Shown: piece by piece, positions 6,773-13,522 of the stretch
How positions within the stretch are numbered: the stretch's first letter is position 1
Layout of the letters: each line of letters opens with the position of its first letter
Virus record (IMG/VR): IMGVR_UViG_3300048583_000049
Coordinates: 1 to 21,787 of that record
Source of the DNA: a virus
DNA length: 21,787 bases
Reading direction: 5' to 3' (one strand)
Position numbers and translations under genes: made by a program
The notes under the pieces: model-generated
What the model saw: the letters and a program-made list of their open reading frames with translations, nothing else
Database searches by the model: none
Told to the model about the DNA's origin: nothing

Positions 6773-8529
6773 ATTCTGTGGACCTTCGACTTGTCGTAAC
6801 CGGTCCTCTCGACCAGCTCCCGGATCGTCCGACAGTCCTCCATGGCGGCCAAGATCATGGCTTCCGCTTGCTCATCGCGGACGATGTCGTGGATGCTCGT
6901 CGGTGGATCGATGACGAGGACCACGCCGTCTCCCGTGCTGTCCATCGTCGCGGTCCCCCAGTGCCTCGCTTCAGCGTCTGCTCGTACACCGCCCAGCCTG
7001 TCCTTCTCGATGGTGAGCTTCAGCTTGCCGATCCGCCCTGGGACTGGCTGGGTGATGGCGTCCACGTAGATGTAGCTGCCGTTCACCATCGCCTTCTTGC
7101 CGCCAGCGCCGATCGCGTACTTGGTGTTGCCGGCGTCCTTGGTGATGTGGTCGACTGTGATGATGCAGCAACCAGTCTCATCGGCGAACAGGGCGAGAGG
7201 GCGGAGACCTCGCCGCACCTCGTCGTTGTCCAGGCTCTTGAGTCCCAGCATTGGCAGCAGCTCGCCGATCGAGTCCACAACCAGGAGCGTCGGCTTCTCG
7301 TCGATGAGCTGCTTCATCGTGATCCGGTACTGAGCAGCTCCATCTGGCTCGTACAGCCTGAAGCGGCTGGGGTCTGCGATCGCCGCCGGTTCAAGCCCCA
7401 AGGCTGCGAGCCACAGCACCAGCTGCTCGCTTCCGTTGTGGTCGATGTCGACGAACACCGCGAAGCCACCTTGCTTCACTTCCTCGACGATCGCCGCCAG
7501 CGCAATCCACGTCTTGCCAGACTCCGGAGCGCCGTAGATCCCGTTCACCTTGCCGCGGTAGAACAGGCACTTGCCATCGGCTCGACTTAGCAGCTCACCG
7601 GGTCGCGGCTTCGGCCACTGGTCTTCGGGGAGCAGGGCCCAGGACAAGTCCCGGAACTCACTGGTCGCGTCCTCTGCCTCGTCCGCATCATCGGTGGGTG
7701 CTTGCAAGGTCTCAGACTGGACGCGAGCAGACGGACCATCCAGGGTCCACGCTTGATCGAGCTCGTGGATCGCGTCGCTGAGCTCGTACGGTCGACGCGG
7801 CGTGGACTCGATCCGCGGCATCAGCTCGCGCATTGCGCGGACAGCCTGCGTGAACGTGAAGCCGCGAGCGCGAAGCGAGCAAGCGTACCTGTAGACGATG
7901 TCGTGGCGTTGCCCATCTGGGATCCAGTCCGGCAGCTCGAAGCCTGAGCCCAAGACGGCATGCACACCAGCGTCGATGCTGCCGCTTGGCTGGTCGTCGC
8001 GGCTTGGCAGCAGCTTCCGTAGCTCGAACGGAATCGTCGGGATACCGCCGCTCGTCTCCCAGTGGTAGACGTTCTCGCCGCCGTCCTTGTGGACCGTCGG
8101 CGCCGCGTGGATGTACCCCATGCCGGTCCTGGTGTCGATGCCCGGCAACACCTTGGTGCCTTGCTTCACCGTCCCGTCGCCGACGAAGACGAAGTGGTAG
8201 CCGCGGAACGTTCGTTGCTTCGGTGCTCCACTGCGCTCGAGCATCTCCAGCACGTCAGCCGTGACGGCAGTCGGATCGTCGACATCGATGACGACCAGCG
8301 ACTCGTGGTGAAGTCCGATGCCGTTCGCGGCGGTGCCGGCGAACATCGCAGTGATGACCTGCGGATCAGTCGACGCTTCCTTGAAGCCGTGCTTGGTCAG
8401 CGGGAACGTCATCTTGTTCTGCGTGATCACCGGGAACACTTCAATCCCACCGGACGCGTAGCTCAACGCCGCCTCGAGGAGTGATGCACCGGGATCTGGC
8501 GGGACGATCCTGAGGTTCGGCTCAGTCAT
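6688..8529 (-). CDS. Primase-polymerase/helicase fusion
   Basis: This 613-aa protein begins at the ATG at 8529, which has a GAGGAG site; the 61-residue extension to 8712 is low complexity and rejected. Residues 15-175 are a prim-pol (archaeo-eukaryotic primase) domain, with YASGGIEVFPV, KHGFKEAS and the metal-binding DVDD at 82-85. A linker and helical region follow. A RecA/RepA-like helicase ATPase comes next, with Walker A GAPESGKT at 333-340 and Walker B LLVVDS at 415-420. Residues 545-610 form a winged helix (SKVHRILSHLY) ending in a basic tail. It likely primes and unwinds phage DNA. No phage DNA polymerase is visible, so host polymerase is probably recruited. The gene's 3' end overlaps the GAGAC repeats. 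Confidence 0.88.
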   Translation of the reverse strand: MTEPNLRIVPPDPGASLLEAALSYASGGIEVFPVITQNKMTFPLTKHGFKEASTDPQVITAMFAGTAANGIGLHHESLVVIDVDDPTAVTADVLEMLERSGAPKQRTFRGYHFVFVGDGTVKQGTKVLPGIDTRTGMGYIHAAPTVHKDGGENVYHWETSGGIPTIPFELRKLLPSRDDQPSGSIDAGVHAVLGSGFELPDWIPDGQRHDIVYRYACSLRARGFTFTQAVRAMRELMPRIESTPRRPYELSDAIHELDQAWTLDGPSARVQSETLQAPTDDADEAEDATSEFRDLSWALLPEDQWPKPRPGELLSRADGKCLFYRGKVNGIYGAPESGKTWIALAAIVEEVKQGGFAVFVDIDHNGSEQLVLWLAALGLEPAAIADPSRFRLYEPDGAAQYRITMKQLIDEKPTLLVVDSIGELLPMLGLKSLDNDEVRRGLRPLALFADETGCCIITVDHITKDAGNTKYAIGAGGKKAMVNGSYIYVDAITQPVPGRIGKLKLTIEKDRLGGVRADAEARHWGTATMDSTGDGVVLVIDPPTSIHDIVRDEQAEAMILAAMEDCRTIRELVERTGYDKSKVHRILSHLYRDKRVRRDKRGSYHLPDGETSP

Positions 8530-8599
8530 TGGTACAGTTCTCCTCGGTTGCTTGGTGGCGACCAGCTCCGGCCGCTTCCCACGATTCGGTTGTTGAGCG

Positions 8600-8642
8600 A
8601 GCAACGGCGGCTGCTTTCCGCGAGGAGGCAGCCGCCGTTGCT
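8600..8642 (-). terminator. Perfect 15-bp stem hairpin
   Basis: The arms at 8600-8614 and 8628-8642 are exact reverse complements (15 of 15), with a 13-base loop. The hairpin starts 15 bases after the stop of the SSB-like gene and lies before the primase leader, where a transcription terminator or mRNA-processing hairpin would sit. There is no U-tract on either strand, so an intrinsic terminator of the standard type is not proven. Confidence 0.5.
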
Positions 8643-8656
8643 GTCTTACCGCCTGA

Positions 8657-9175
8657 TCAGAACGGCGGCTTGTCGCCGACGACTTCGCCGCCGAACGCCT
8701 CAGCAAGGTCATCAGCGTCGAGCAGAGCCGGCGGCGTGTACTTCGCCTCGAACTGCTTGGCTCCGTTCATGCCGCGCTTCTTGGGCTCAGCATCATCGGT
8801 GTACGTGACGCTGAGCGTCCCGCCAACCTCGAGCTTCGCTCCTGCCGCCCGCAGCGCCTTGGCGATGGCAGCCTTCATGGCGGCCTTGTTGATGACGATC
8901 TGGCGAGTACCGTCGTCATCCTCGATGGTCTTGTCGCGGAGCTCGGTCTTGACGATCACCGCAACCTCCATCATCGGGCTGCCGTCGTCCCACGTCTTCA
9001 GCTCGCCGGACTCGATGTCGCGGCTCTGCCGAGACTTGGCGGACTGCACGACACCGGTGACGGTTGCCCCGCGCTCCTTGAAGGATGCCCACGGAACGCC
9101 GCCACTCAGCAGCATGTCGTTGACATCATCGAATGCGTCATTCGCACTCATGTGTTCACCTGTTCCCTTGTTCAT
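8657..9175 (-). CDS. Putative single-stranded DNA-binding protein
   Basis: This is a 172-aa protein if started at the ATG at 9175, which overlaps the HNH gene stop (ATGA). An ATG at 9151 with an AGGTG site is an alternative and would give 164 aa. The core, ERGATVTGVVQSAKSRQSRD, then WDDGSPMMEVAVIVKTE, and later LEVGGTLSVTY, has the strand pattern of an OB fold and resembles a protein often seen next to actinophage replication genes. The acidic C-terminal end, DADDLAEAF to the final DKPPF, looks like the acidic tail and PF tip that SSB proteins use to recruit partners. It is placed directly upstream of the primase/helicase. Confidence 0.6.
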   Translation of the reverse strand: MNKGTGEHMSANDAFDDVNDMLLSGGVPWASFKERGATVTGVVQSAKSRQSRDIESGELKTWDDGSPMMEVAVIVKTELRDKTIEDDDGTRQIVINKAAMKAAIAKALRAAGAKLEVGGTLSVTYTDDAEPKKRGMNGAKQFEAKYTPPALLDADDLAEAFGGEVVGDKPPF

Positions 9176-9570
9176 GCACCATCTGGTGCGGTTGACCGCT
9201 CGAGGTACGCTACCGCCGAGCGGAGTAGTTGAGGATCATCGCGGAACGCCGCGAGCCCCCGGTTGCATTGCGCGCACAGTAAGCCGCGGACGCATTCGCC
9301 GCACGAGGTCTTACCGTTGCAGCAGGAGTGATCGTGGTCAACAGCTAGCCGTCGCGGATCGTCGCTTGGCCTCTTGCGACAGATCGCGCAGACTCCGCCC
9401 TGTGCTTCCAGCGTGGAGTCATACCAACTACCATGAAGGTTGAAGCGGCGGTTGCGCTGCTGCCGAGTGATGCATTCGATGCAATGGTTCTTGCGGCCGT
9501 CAACAGCCTTAGGGTGCTTGTAGAAGCTCGCGATGCTCAGTGTCTTGCCGCAGGTTCGGCATGTCTTCAT
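9172..9570 (-). CDS. HNH endonuclease, recombination endonuclease VII-like
   Basis: This 132-aa protein starts at the ATG at 9570, overlapping the preceding stop (ATGA); a TTG two codons earlier is less likely. The N-terminal half has a C4 zinc knuckle, Cys4/Cys7 and Cys30/Cys33. The C-terminal half is the endonuclease VII core, with CAIC at 61-64, AVDHDH at 76-81 and VRGLLCAQCNRGL (Cys99, Cys102, Asn103), then DDPQLLRSAVAYL, the typical family ending. T4 endonuclease VII resolves branched DNA. Here it may debranch replication products or act as a free-standing nuclease. It sits between a small unknown gene and the SSB-like gene. Confidence 0.88.
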   Translation of the reverse strand: MKTCRTCGKTLSIASFYKHPKAVDGRKNHCIECITRQQRNRRFNLHGSWYDSTLEAQGGVCAICRKRPSDDPRRLAVDHDHSCCNGKTSCGECVRGLLCAQCNRGLAAFRDDPQLLRSAVAYLERSTAPDGA

Positions 9571-9887
9571 GTCCAATCCTGTCCTTTGCGCGGCGTTTTG
9601 ATGAGTGGCAGCACAGCTCCACGAGCGCCAGGTCGCGACGCGAGCAATCCGGTGTTTACCGCCTTCATCGCAGCAGTGGTGGTGGCGAAGTCGCCGAACA
9701 CCTTGAGGTGAGCTGGAGCTTCCCCACTCCGTGGCTCCTCCACCACCACCACGTACCTTGTGCGTTCATCGTTCGCTGTGACAACTTCCATCAGCAGTCG
9801 ATCGATGAAGTCCTTGTCGTCGACGCCGCGGCTCGCCAACAGCTCAGCAGCAATACGCTTCTGTCCAGCGGTCACGCGGATCGTCAT
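9567..9887 (-). CDS. Conserved-looking protein of unknown function
   Basis: This 106-aa protein starts at the ATG at 9887, overlapping the stop of the zinc-ribbon gene (ATGA) with an AAGGA site. The longer reading to 10082 runs through that gene in another frame and is rejected. The N-terminus MTIRVTAGQKRIAAELLASR and the segment DDKDFIDRLLMEVVTAND are helical. The middle RTRYVVVVEEP is a beta strand, and the C-terminus is basic. I do not recognise a family. Neighbours are nucleases and replication proteins. Confidence 0.65.
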   Translation of the reverse strand: MTIRVTAGQKRIAAELLASRGVDDKDFIDRLLMEVVTANDERTRYVVVVEEPRSGEAPAHLKVFGDFATTTAAMKAVNTGLLASRPGARGAVLPLIKTPRKGQDWT

Positions 9888-10015
9888 CGCAATACGTCCT
9901 TGTCTTGTTCGATGCAGTCCTCGCAGACCGCGCGATCCTTGCTGACGTACTTGCTGAATCGCGTGTTGCAGATCCAGCAGTGCTGGCTTGAGCGGTGAGG
10001 TCCCGACGCGGTCAC
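9884..10015 (-). CDS. Mini zinc-ribbon protein (43 aa)
   Basis: This small ORF starts with GTG at 10015, overlapping the stop of the Cas4-like gene (GTGA), and ends with a TGA that overlaps the next ATG (ATGA). Both junctions are tight, which supports it as a real gene. The protein has CWIC at residues 13-16 and CEDC at 31-34, a C4 pattern with 14 residues between pairs, typical of a zinc ribbon, and a charged C-terminus. The role is unknown; it could bind nucleic acid or stabilise a neighbouring enzyme. Confidence 0.7.
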   Translation of the reverse strand: MTASGPHRSSQHCWICNTRFSKYVSKDRAVCEDCIEQDKDVLR

Positions 10016-10749
10016 TTGTTGTCGTTGCTCCACTGCCAGAGCTTGCGCGCGGCAAGCACGGCGTCGTACTCATCGGCACCAACCTTCATCTCGACGATGT
10101 CACCCTTGCCTTCCTTGGGGACCCACAGGATCGCGGCGCGTTGAATCTTCGGCGATCCATCCTCGTTGCGAAGCTGCACCTTGGCATTGCCCCTGTTCGG
10201 CATGTACCAATCGCACCAGCGGTACGCAGCGAGCTGCAGCGCCATGTCGGCGTAGACAGCCTTGCTCGTCTTCCAATCGAGCAGCCAGATCTCATCGTTC
10301 ATTGCGCCGATGAGGTCACACGTTCCAGCGTAGCCGGCGGACTCGTTCCACATGGTGACCTCGGTGTCGAACAGCTTGAAGCCGCGTTGCAGCAACTGCT
10401 CGATGATGGCGTCGACATTCTTCGCCTCGTTGGTCACCGCGTTGGGCGGCAGACCCAGCGTCATACGGTCCTCGGCGTAGCTGTGAGCATCAGTGCCGCG
10501 ATCCGCGCTCGACTTGGCGCGACTCCACGGGATGCCCTTGAGCAGCTTGACTGCGTCGTCATCAGGCAGGCCTTGCCACGACTCGCGATGTTCGACAGCG
10601 TACTCCGCGACGAGCTTTGCGGACCACCTGGGCAGCGCTGGCTTGTCCATGATGTTGAGGAACGTTGTGACGCTTGGTACCGCCACCGACTCGTCGTCTG
10701 GATGGATGTAGCGGCGACCCTTCGTCTCCGTCGTCTTCAGTGTTCCCAT
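10012..10749 (-). CDS. Cas4/RecB-like exonuclease, PD-(D/E)XK
   Basis: This 245-aa protein shows the RecB-type nuclease motifs: RGTDAH at 84-89, Glu130 in a beta strand, GTCDLIG with Asp145, LLDWKTSK with Asp158 and Lys160, and QLAAY at 172-176. These fit phage Cas4-like exonucleases, which resect DNA ends for recombination or end processing. The iron-sulphur cysteine cluster of CRISPR Cas4 is not evident, so no CRISPR link is implied. The ATG at 10749 follows an exemplary CCACCACCAAGGAG leader. The gene opens a run of nuclease genes going on to the HNH enzyme. Confidence 0.85.
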   Translation of the reverse strand: MGTLKTTETKGRRYIHPDDESVAVPSVTTFLNIMDKPALPRWSAKLVAEYAVEHRESWQGLPDDDAVKLLKGIPWSRAKSSADRGTDAHSYAEDRMTLGLPPNAVTNEAKNVDAIIEQLLQRGFKLFDTEVTMWNESAGYAGTCDLIGAMNDEIWLLDWKTSKAVYADMALQLAAYRWCDWYMPNRGNAKVQLRNEDGSPKIQRAAILWVPKEGKGDIVEMKVGADEYDAVLAARKLWQWSNDNK

Positions 10750-10779
10750 GATGCTCCTTGGTGGTGGTGGACTTTGAAC

Positions 10780-11580
10780 CTATGACCAGATGAGCCGGCT
10801 GAGGTGGCGTTCAAGCGGAGTCGACTCATCGATTCCGTAGTCCTCGTCGTTGAGGATCTGGCGAGCCGTTCGACTGACGTCATCCCATGATCGACCGTGC
10901 CAGCCGGTGCTCACGAAGTTGTCGTCGAGGCTGGTGTCCGTCAGCGCCAGTTCAACCTTGAGCCGGTCGCGGTCGTACAGATGCAACGAGCCAACCGAGT
11001 GGTGGTACCAACCGACGTCAAGCTGCAGTGCTGATGCCATCGCCTGCTGCAGGATCATGAACTGGACGACGTCGTACGGCAAGCCCAACCAGACGTCGTT
11101 GCTCCGCATGGTGACGCGCAGGCAGAGCTCGCCGTTGCGCACCATGAACTGCAGCGCAAGCGTGCATGGAACGTCCTTGGTCTGCCGCAGCAGATCCTGC
11201 TTGCCGTCATGGATCGTCACAACAGCTTGCCGGCTGTCGGGGTCGCGGTTGAGCAGGTCGAACACGCGACCAAGCTGGCCGAACGCTCGGATGCCGTAGC
11301 CGCCCTCGAAGATGCCGTGATCGGTGAACCGATACAGCGACTCGCACTTCTGCTTGATGAGCTCCGGCGCATGCGTCTGGCCAACCAGCTGCAGGGCTTC
11401 GACAGCACCGATGAACGGATTGAGACCAGCACGGCCGGGGATCGTGAACGGAATCACCGACGCGTCGTCAACAGTGCAGCTCCAGTTCGCGACCTCGAGC
11501 GTCTCGTGACCACGAGGGCTCACCAGATCTCCGTGGAGTACGTCAGACCAGGCTCGACGGATGAGGTCACTCGGGATCAC
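10780..11580 (-). CDS. Thymidylate synthase-family enzyme, possibly acting on dCMP
   Basis: This 266-aa protein starts with GTG at 11580, in a GTGA overlap with the kinase gene. It carries the thymidylate synthase core: SRQAV for the phosphate-binding Arg, VPC with the nucleophile Cys139, RSND at 159-162, LGLPYD at 165-170 and SLHLYD with His200 and Tyr202. The Asn that pairs with the uracil base (Asn177 of the E. coli enzyme) is Asp170 here. The same change distinguishes T4 dCMP hydroxymethylase (Asp179). The Gln before RS is Met and the His after the catalytic Cys is Thr. The product may therefore be 5-hydroxymethyl- or 5-methyl-dCMP rather than dTMP. Folate dependence is assumed from the family. 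Flanking genes handle dNMPs and dUTP/dCTP. Confidence 0.85.
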   Translation of the reverse strand: MIPSDLIRRAWSDVLHGDLVSPRGHETLEVANWSCTVDDASVIPFTIPGRAGLNPFIGAVEALQLVGQTHAPELIKQKCESLYRFTDHGIFEGGYGIRAFGQLGRVFDLLNRDPDSRQAVVTIHDGKQDLLRQTKDVPCTLALQFMVRNGELCLRVTMRSNDVWLGLPYDVVQFMILQQAMASALQLDVGWYHHSVGSLHLYDRDRLKVELALTDTSLDDNFVSTGWHGRSWDDVSRTARQILNDEDYGIDESTPLERHLSRLIWS

Positions 11581-12101
11581 GCGTCGCCTCCAACGCGCAG
11601 ACCTGACGCGGTAGTGATGCCGTCAGCGAAGCTCGGCAGCTCGCCGGTGAACACCTGGACGCGGAGGCCGCGTAGCAGCTTGACCATCCCGTCGTACTGC
11701 CGACGTGCTGCGAGGACCTCGCCAGTGGTATCAGCCTCACCTCGAGCCGTCAACTCATGGATGATCTGGTGCGGCTTGCGATCGAGCACGACGACGGTGA
11801 GGTCGACCCAGAAGTGAACCTGGTCGAGCCGACGCGGGATGTCGTACGCCGGCAGCAGCGGTTCACGGTGGCGTAATGCCGCCCAGACGGGCTCACCGAT
11901 GAAGCCACGGTCGTGGATCATCAGCGGCTCGCCGGTCTGGCTGAAGTCGATGATGTCGTCCATGTACTCCGCGTCGAACCCCTGGGTCGGAACGCCGTAG
12001 TGCTTGAGCGGCGCATCGTGCAGCTCCGCCCATTGCTTCGCGAGCGTCGACTTGCCTGTGCCGTCAGTGCCTTCGACGATGACGAGCTGCGGCCTACGCA
12101 T
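11577..12101 (-). CDS. Deoxynucleoside monophosphate kinase-like P-loop protein
   Basis: This 174-aa protein starts at the ATG at 12101, which has a GCAGG site and overlaps the dUTPase-like stop by 8 bases. An ATG at 12137 lacks a site. It has a classical P-loop, GTDGTGKST at residues 11-19, right after the first strand QLVIVE. Next comes a MIHDRGF segment typical of the DRx lid/substrate motif in thymidylate and deoxynucleoside kinases, then LVVVLDRKP. It would phosphorylate a deoxynucleoside or dNMP and feed the pool supplied by the adjacent thymidylate synthase-family enzyme. Specificity cannot be read from the sequence; it may accept a modified dCMP. Confidence 0.8.
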   Translation of the reverse strand: MRRPQLVIVEGTDGTGKSTLAKQWAELHDAPLKHYGVPTQGFDAEYMDDIIDFSQTGEPLMIHDRGFIGEPVWAALRHREPLLPAYDIPRRLDQVHFWVDLTVVVLDRKPHQIIHELTARGEADTTGEVLAARRQYDGMVKLLRGLRVQVFTGELPSFADGITTASGLRVGGDA

Positions 12102-12510
12102 GGCAAGCCTGCTCAGTGCAGTCGACAGCCGGGTCATCGAGAGCTCGGCTGCATTCCTTGCACTTGTTCAAGCCGTCGTATCCGCGAGCTTGACGGGCTG
12201 CGTTGATCGCAGCCTTCTCGAAGTACGCCGCCTCGACATCGTCCGCTGTCCACCCGGCGACGAGGAACAGGTTGACGAGGAAGTGCAGCGCATCGATGAG
12301 CTCGTTGCCGAACCGATCCTTGTGGAAGTGGCGACTTGTCTGCCACGCCTTCCAGCCGGTCTCGTTCAGCGCTTCGTGCAGCTCGTCCTGCAGCGCGAGC
12401 ATCATGTCGACGATGTAGTCGCGCCGACCCTCTGCATCGAGCTCGTTCGGTGAGACGCCGAAGCTCTTGCGCTGCAGCTCGAGCTGCCGCTCGAAGATCT
12501 TGTCAAGCAT
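12094..12510 (-). CDS. All-alpha dUTPase/dCTPase-like pyrophosphohydrolase
   Basis: This 138-aa protein starts at the ATG at 12510 with an AAGGAG site 7 bases upstream. The helices contain the metal-binding pattern of the dimeric dUTPase/MazG superfamily: DELHE at 42-46, a Trp-Lys-x-Trp, and NELIDALHF with Glu70 and Asp73. The family hydrolyses dUTP (and, in T4 gp56, also dCTP) to the monophosphate and pyrophosphate. Here this would supply dUMP or dCMP to the thymidylate synthase-family enzyme two genes on, and keep unmodified nucleotide out of DNA. The C-terminus has four Cys (117, 120, 131, 136) that could form an extra zinc site. Confidence 0.8.
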   Translation of the reverse strand: MLDKIFERQLELQRKSFGVSPNELDAEGRRDYIVDMMLALQDELHEALNETGWKAWQTSRHFHKDRFGNELIDALHFLVNLFLVAGWTADDVEAAYFEKAAINAARQARGYDGLNKCKECSRALDDPAVDCTEQACHA

Positions 12511-12931
12511 GTGTTGCTCCTTGGTCTTGGATGAGACGAACACCGGTGCGGAACGCTACCAACTGGATTGCTGAACGGTCGTAGACGGTCCAATCGAGCT
12601 CGTGCTTCCAGTTGATCTCGCCGACGCCGTACGCGGCAGCCAGCTTGATGCATTCCGCGCAGGGGTGGTGCGACGTTGCAAGCCATCCACCGGTCGCGAT
12701 CTGAGGCGTCGTGAGGCGCAGCGCATTCGCTTCTGCATGGATGACGTACGGACGCCTCTCGTCGCGACTGGTGGCTTCGAGGTCAACACCGGGCGGTGGT
12801 CCGTTGTAGCCGAGTCCGATGACGACTCCATCGGCCCGGCAGACGACGGCACCAACCTTGTGAAACTCCTCGCTGCGCGTCGCGGCTGTGAGCGCAAGGT
12901 TGATCGACCAGCTGCGCTTCGTCAACCTCAC
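12503..12931 (-). CDS. dCMP deaminase-like zinc enzyme
   Basis: This 142-aa member of the cytidine/deoxycytidylate deaminase superfamily has HAEANAL at 65-71 (zinc His65 and proton-shuttle Glu67) and PCAEC at 90-94 (zinc Cys91 and Cys94). A GYNGPPPG motif before it is typical of dCMP deaminases. It converts dCMP to dUMP, the substrate of a true thymidylate synthase. Its GTG start overlaps the stop of the small HTH gene (GTGA). Its end overlaps the start of the dUTPase-like gene by 8 bases. The gene belongs to the nucleotide-pool cluster. Confidence 0.9.
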   Translation of the reverse strand: MRLTKRSWSINLALTAATRSEEFHKVGAVVCRADGVVIGLGYNGPPPGVDLEATSRDERRPYVIHAEANALRLTTPQIATGGWLATSHHPCAECIKLAAAYGVGEINWKHELDWTVYDRSAIQLVAFRTGVRLIQDQGATHA

Positions 12932-13134
12932 GCCATCAGCTCCAGACGGATCCGGTAGATGGTGGAGCGGCTCAGCGAGCTCGCCGCTTCAACCTCGGCG
13001 AGTGATGCCCCTTGCAGCAGGGCATTGGCGACAGCCTTGCGCTCCTGCTCCTTGAGCTTGCGGTACTCCTGCTCGTCCGTCTCGACCTTCTGGCCGAGTA
13101 GCTCAAGCTTCCGGATTGCGGAATACTTGCTCAT
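12928..13134 (-). CDS. Small helix-turn-helix DNA-binding protein
   Basis: This 68-aa protein starts at the ATG at 13134 with a GGAAGGA site, overlapping the stop of the membrane mini-gene (ATGA). The N-terminal half is a charged helix that may be a coiled coil (KVETDEQEYRKLKEQERK). The C-terminal part, LLQGASLAEVEAASSLSRST followed by IYRIR, matches a resolvase/Hin-type helix-turn-helix. It is too small to be an enzyme and is probably a transcription regulator of the surrounding genes. Longer readings upstream to 13278 run through other genes and are rejected. Confidence 0.75.
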   Translation of the reverse strand: MSKYSAIRKLELLGQKVETDEQEYRKLKEQERKAVANALLQGASLAEVEAASSLSRSTIYRIRLELMA

Positions 13135-13268
13135 GACTTGTCCTTCCGCGCAGGGTATCGGCCCTGCTTGACAGCTCGATCCAGTGACCAGACTCCGGCG
13201 ACCCATCCAAGGATGAACGCGCCGCCGGAGACTGCGAGTAATGCGACAGCGAGCGCGACGGTCGTCAC
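13131..13268 (-). CDS. Single-span membrane mini-protein (45 aa)
   Basis: This ORF starts with GTG at 13268, overlapping the stop of the preceding gene (GTGA), and ends with TGA overlapping the next ATG (ATGA). These tight junctions at both ends support it. The protein is almost wholly one hydrophobic segment, about residues 4-27 (VALAVALLAVSGGAFILGWV), with a basic tail ending RKDKS. An N-out/C-in single span is expected by the positive-inside rule. The function is unknown; a spanin-like or small membrane effector role is open. Confidence 0.65.
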   Translation of the reverse strand: MTTVALAVALLAVSGGAFILGWVAGVWSLDRAVKQGRYPARKDKS

Positions 13269-13522
13269 GACTCGTCACCAGTGTGGAGCTGGATCGCTAG
13301 CTTGACGAGGTCGAGCCACTCCTCGCGGAACGTGTTGACCATGACCTCGACGCCAAGCATGACGTTGGTGAACTCCGCCTCGGTCTCGCCGAACTTGCCG
13401 GGTTCGATCGTGAGGAGCACTGATGCGCCGATGATGGTGAGCTTGATCTCGAGCTGCTCATCCTCGTTGACGCGTGATGCCGCATCGATGGCGATGAGAA
13501 CTGGTGTGGCATCGTCGCTCAT
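13265..13522 (-). CDS. Unknown 85-aa acidic protein
   Basis: This gene starts at the ATG at 13522, overlapping the methyltransferase stop (ATGA). The protein alternates beta-prone stretches (TPVLIAIDAAS, EIKLTIIGASVLLTIEPG) with a C-terminal helix, EEWLDLVKLAIQLHTGDES, and is acidic overall. I do not recognise a family. Overlaps on both sides place it in the methyltransferase-to-nuclease operon. Confidence 0.7.
   Translation of the reverse strand: MSDDATPVLIAIDAASRVNEDEQLEIKLTIIGASVLLTIEPGKFGETEAEFTNVMLGVEVMVNTFREEWLDLVKLAIQLHTGDES

Noticed and set aside
8530-8712. 61-codon N-terminal extension of the primase/helicase
   Set aside because: Low-complexity Arg/Gln/Ser sequence that runs through the hairpin at 8600-8642; the ATG at 8529 has a good GAGGAG site.
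12928-13278. 116-aa reading of the HTH gene
   Set aside because: The first 48 residues are a shadow of the membrane mini-gene; the ATG at 13134 has a strong site and an ATGA overlap.
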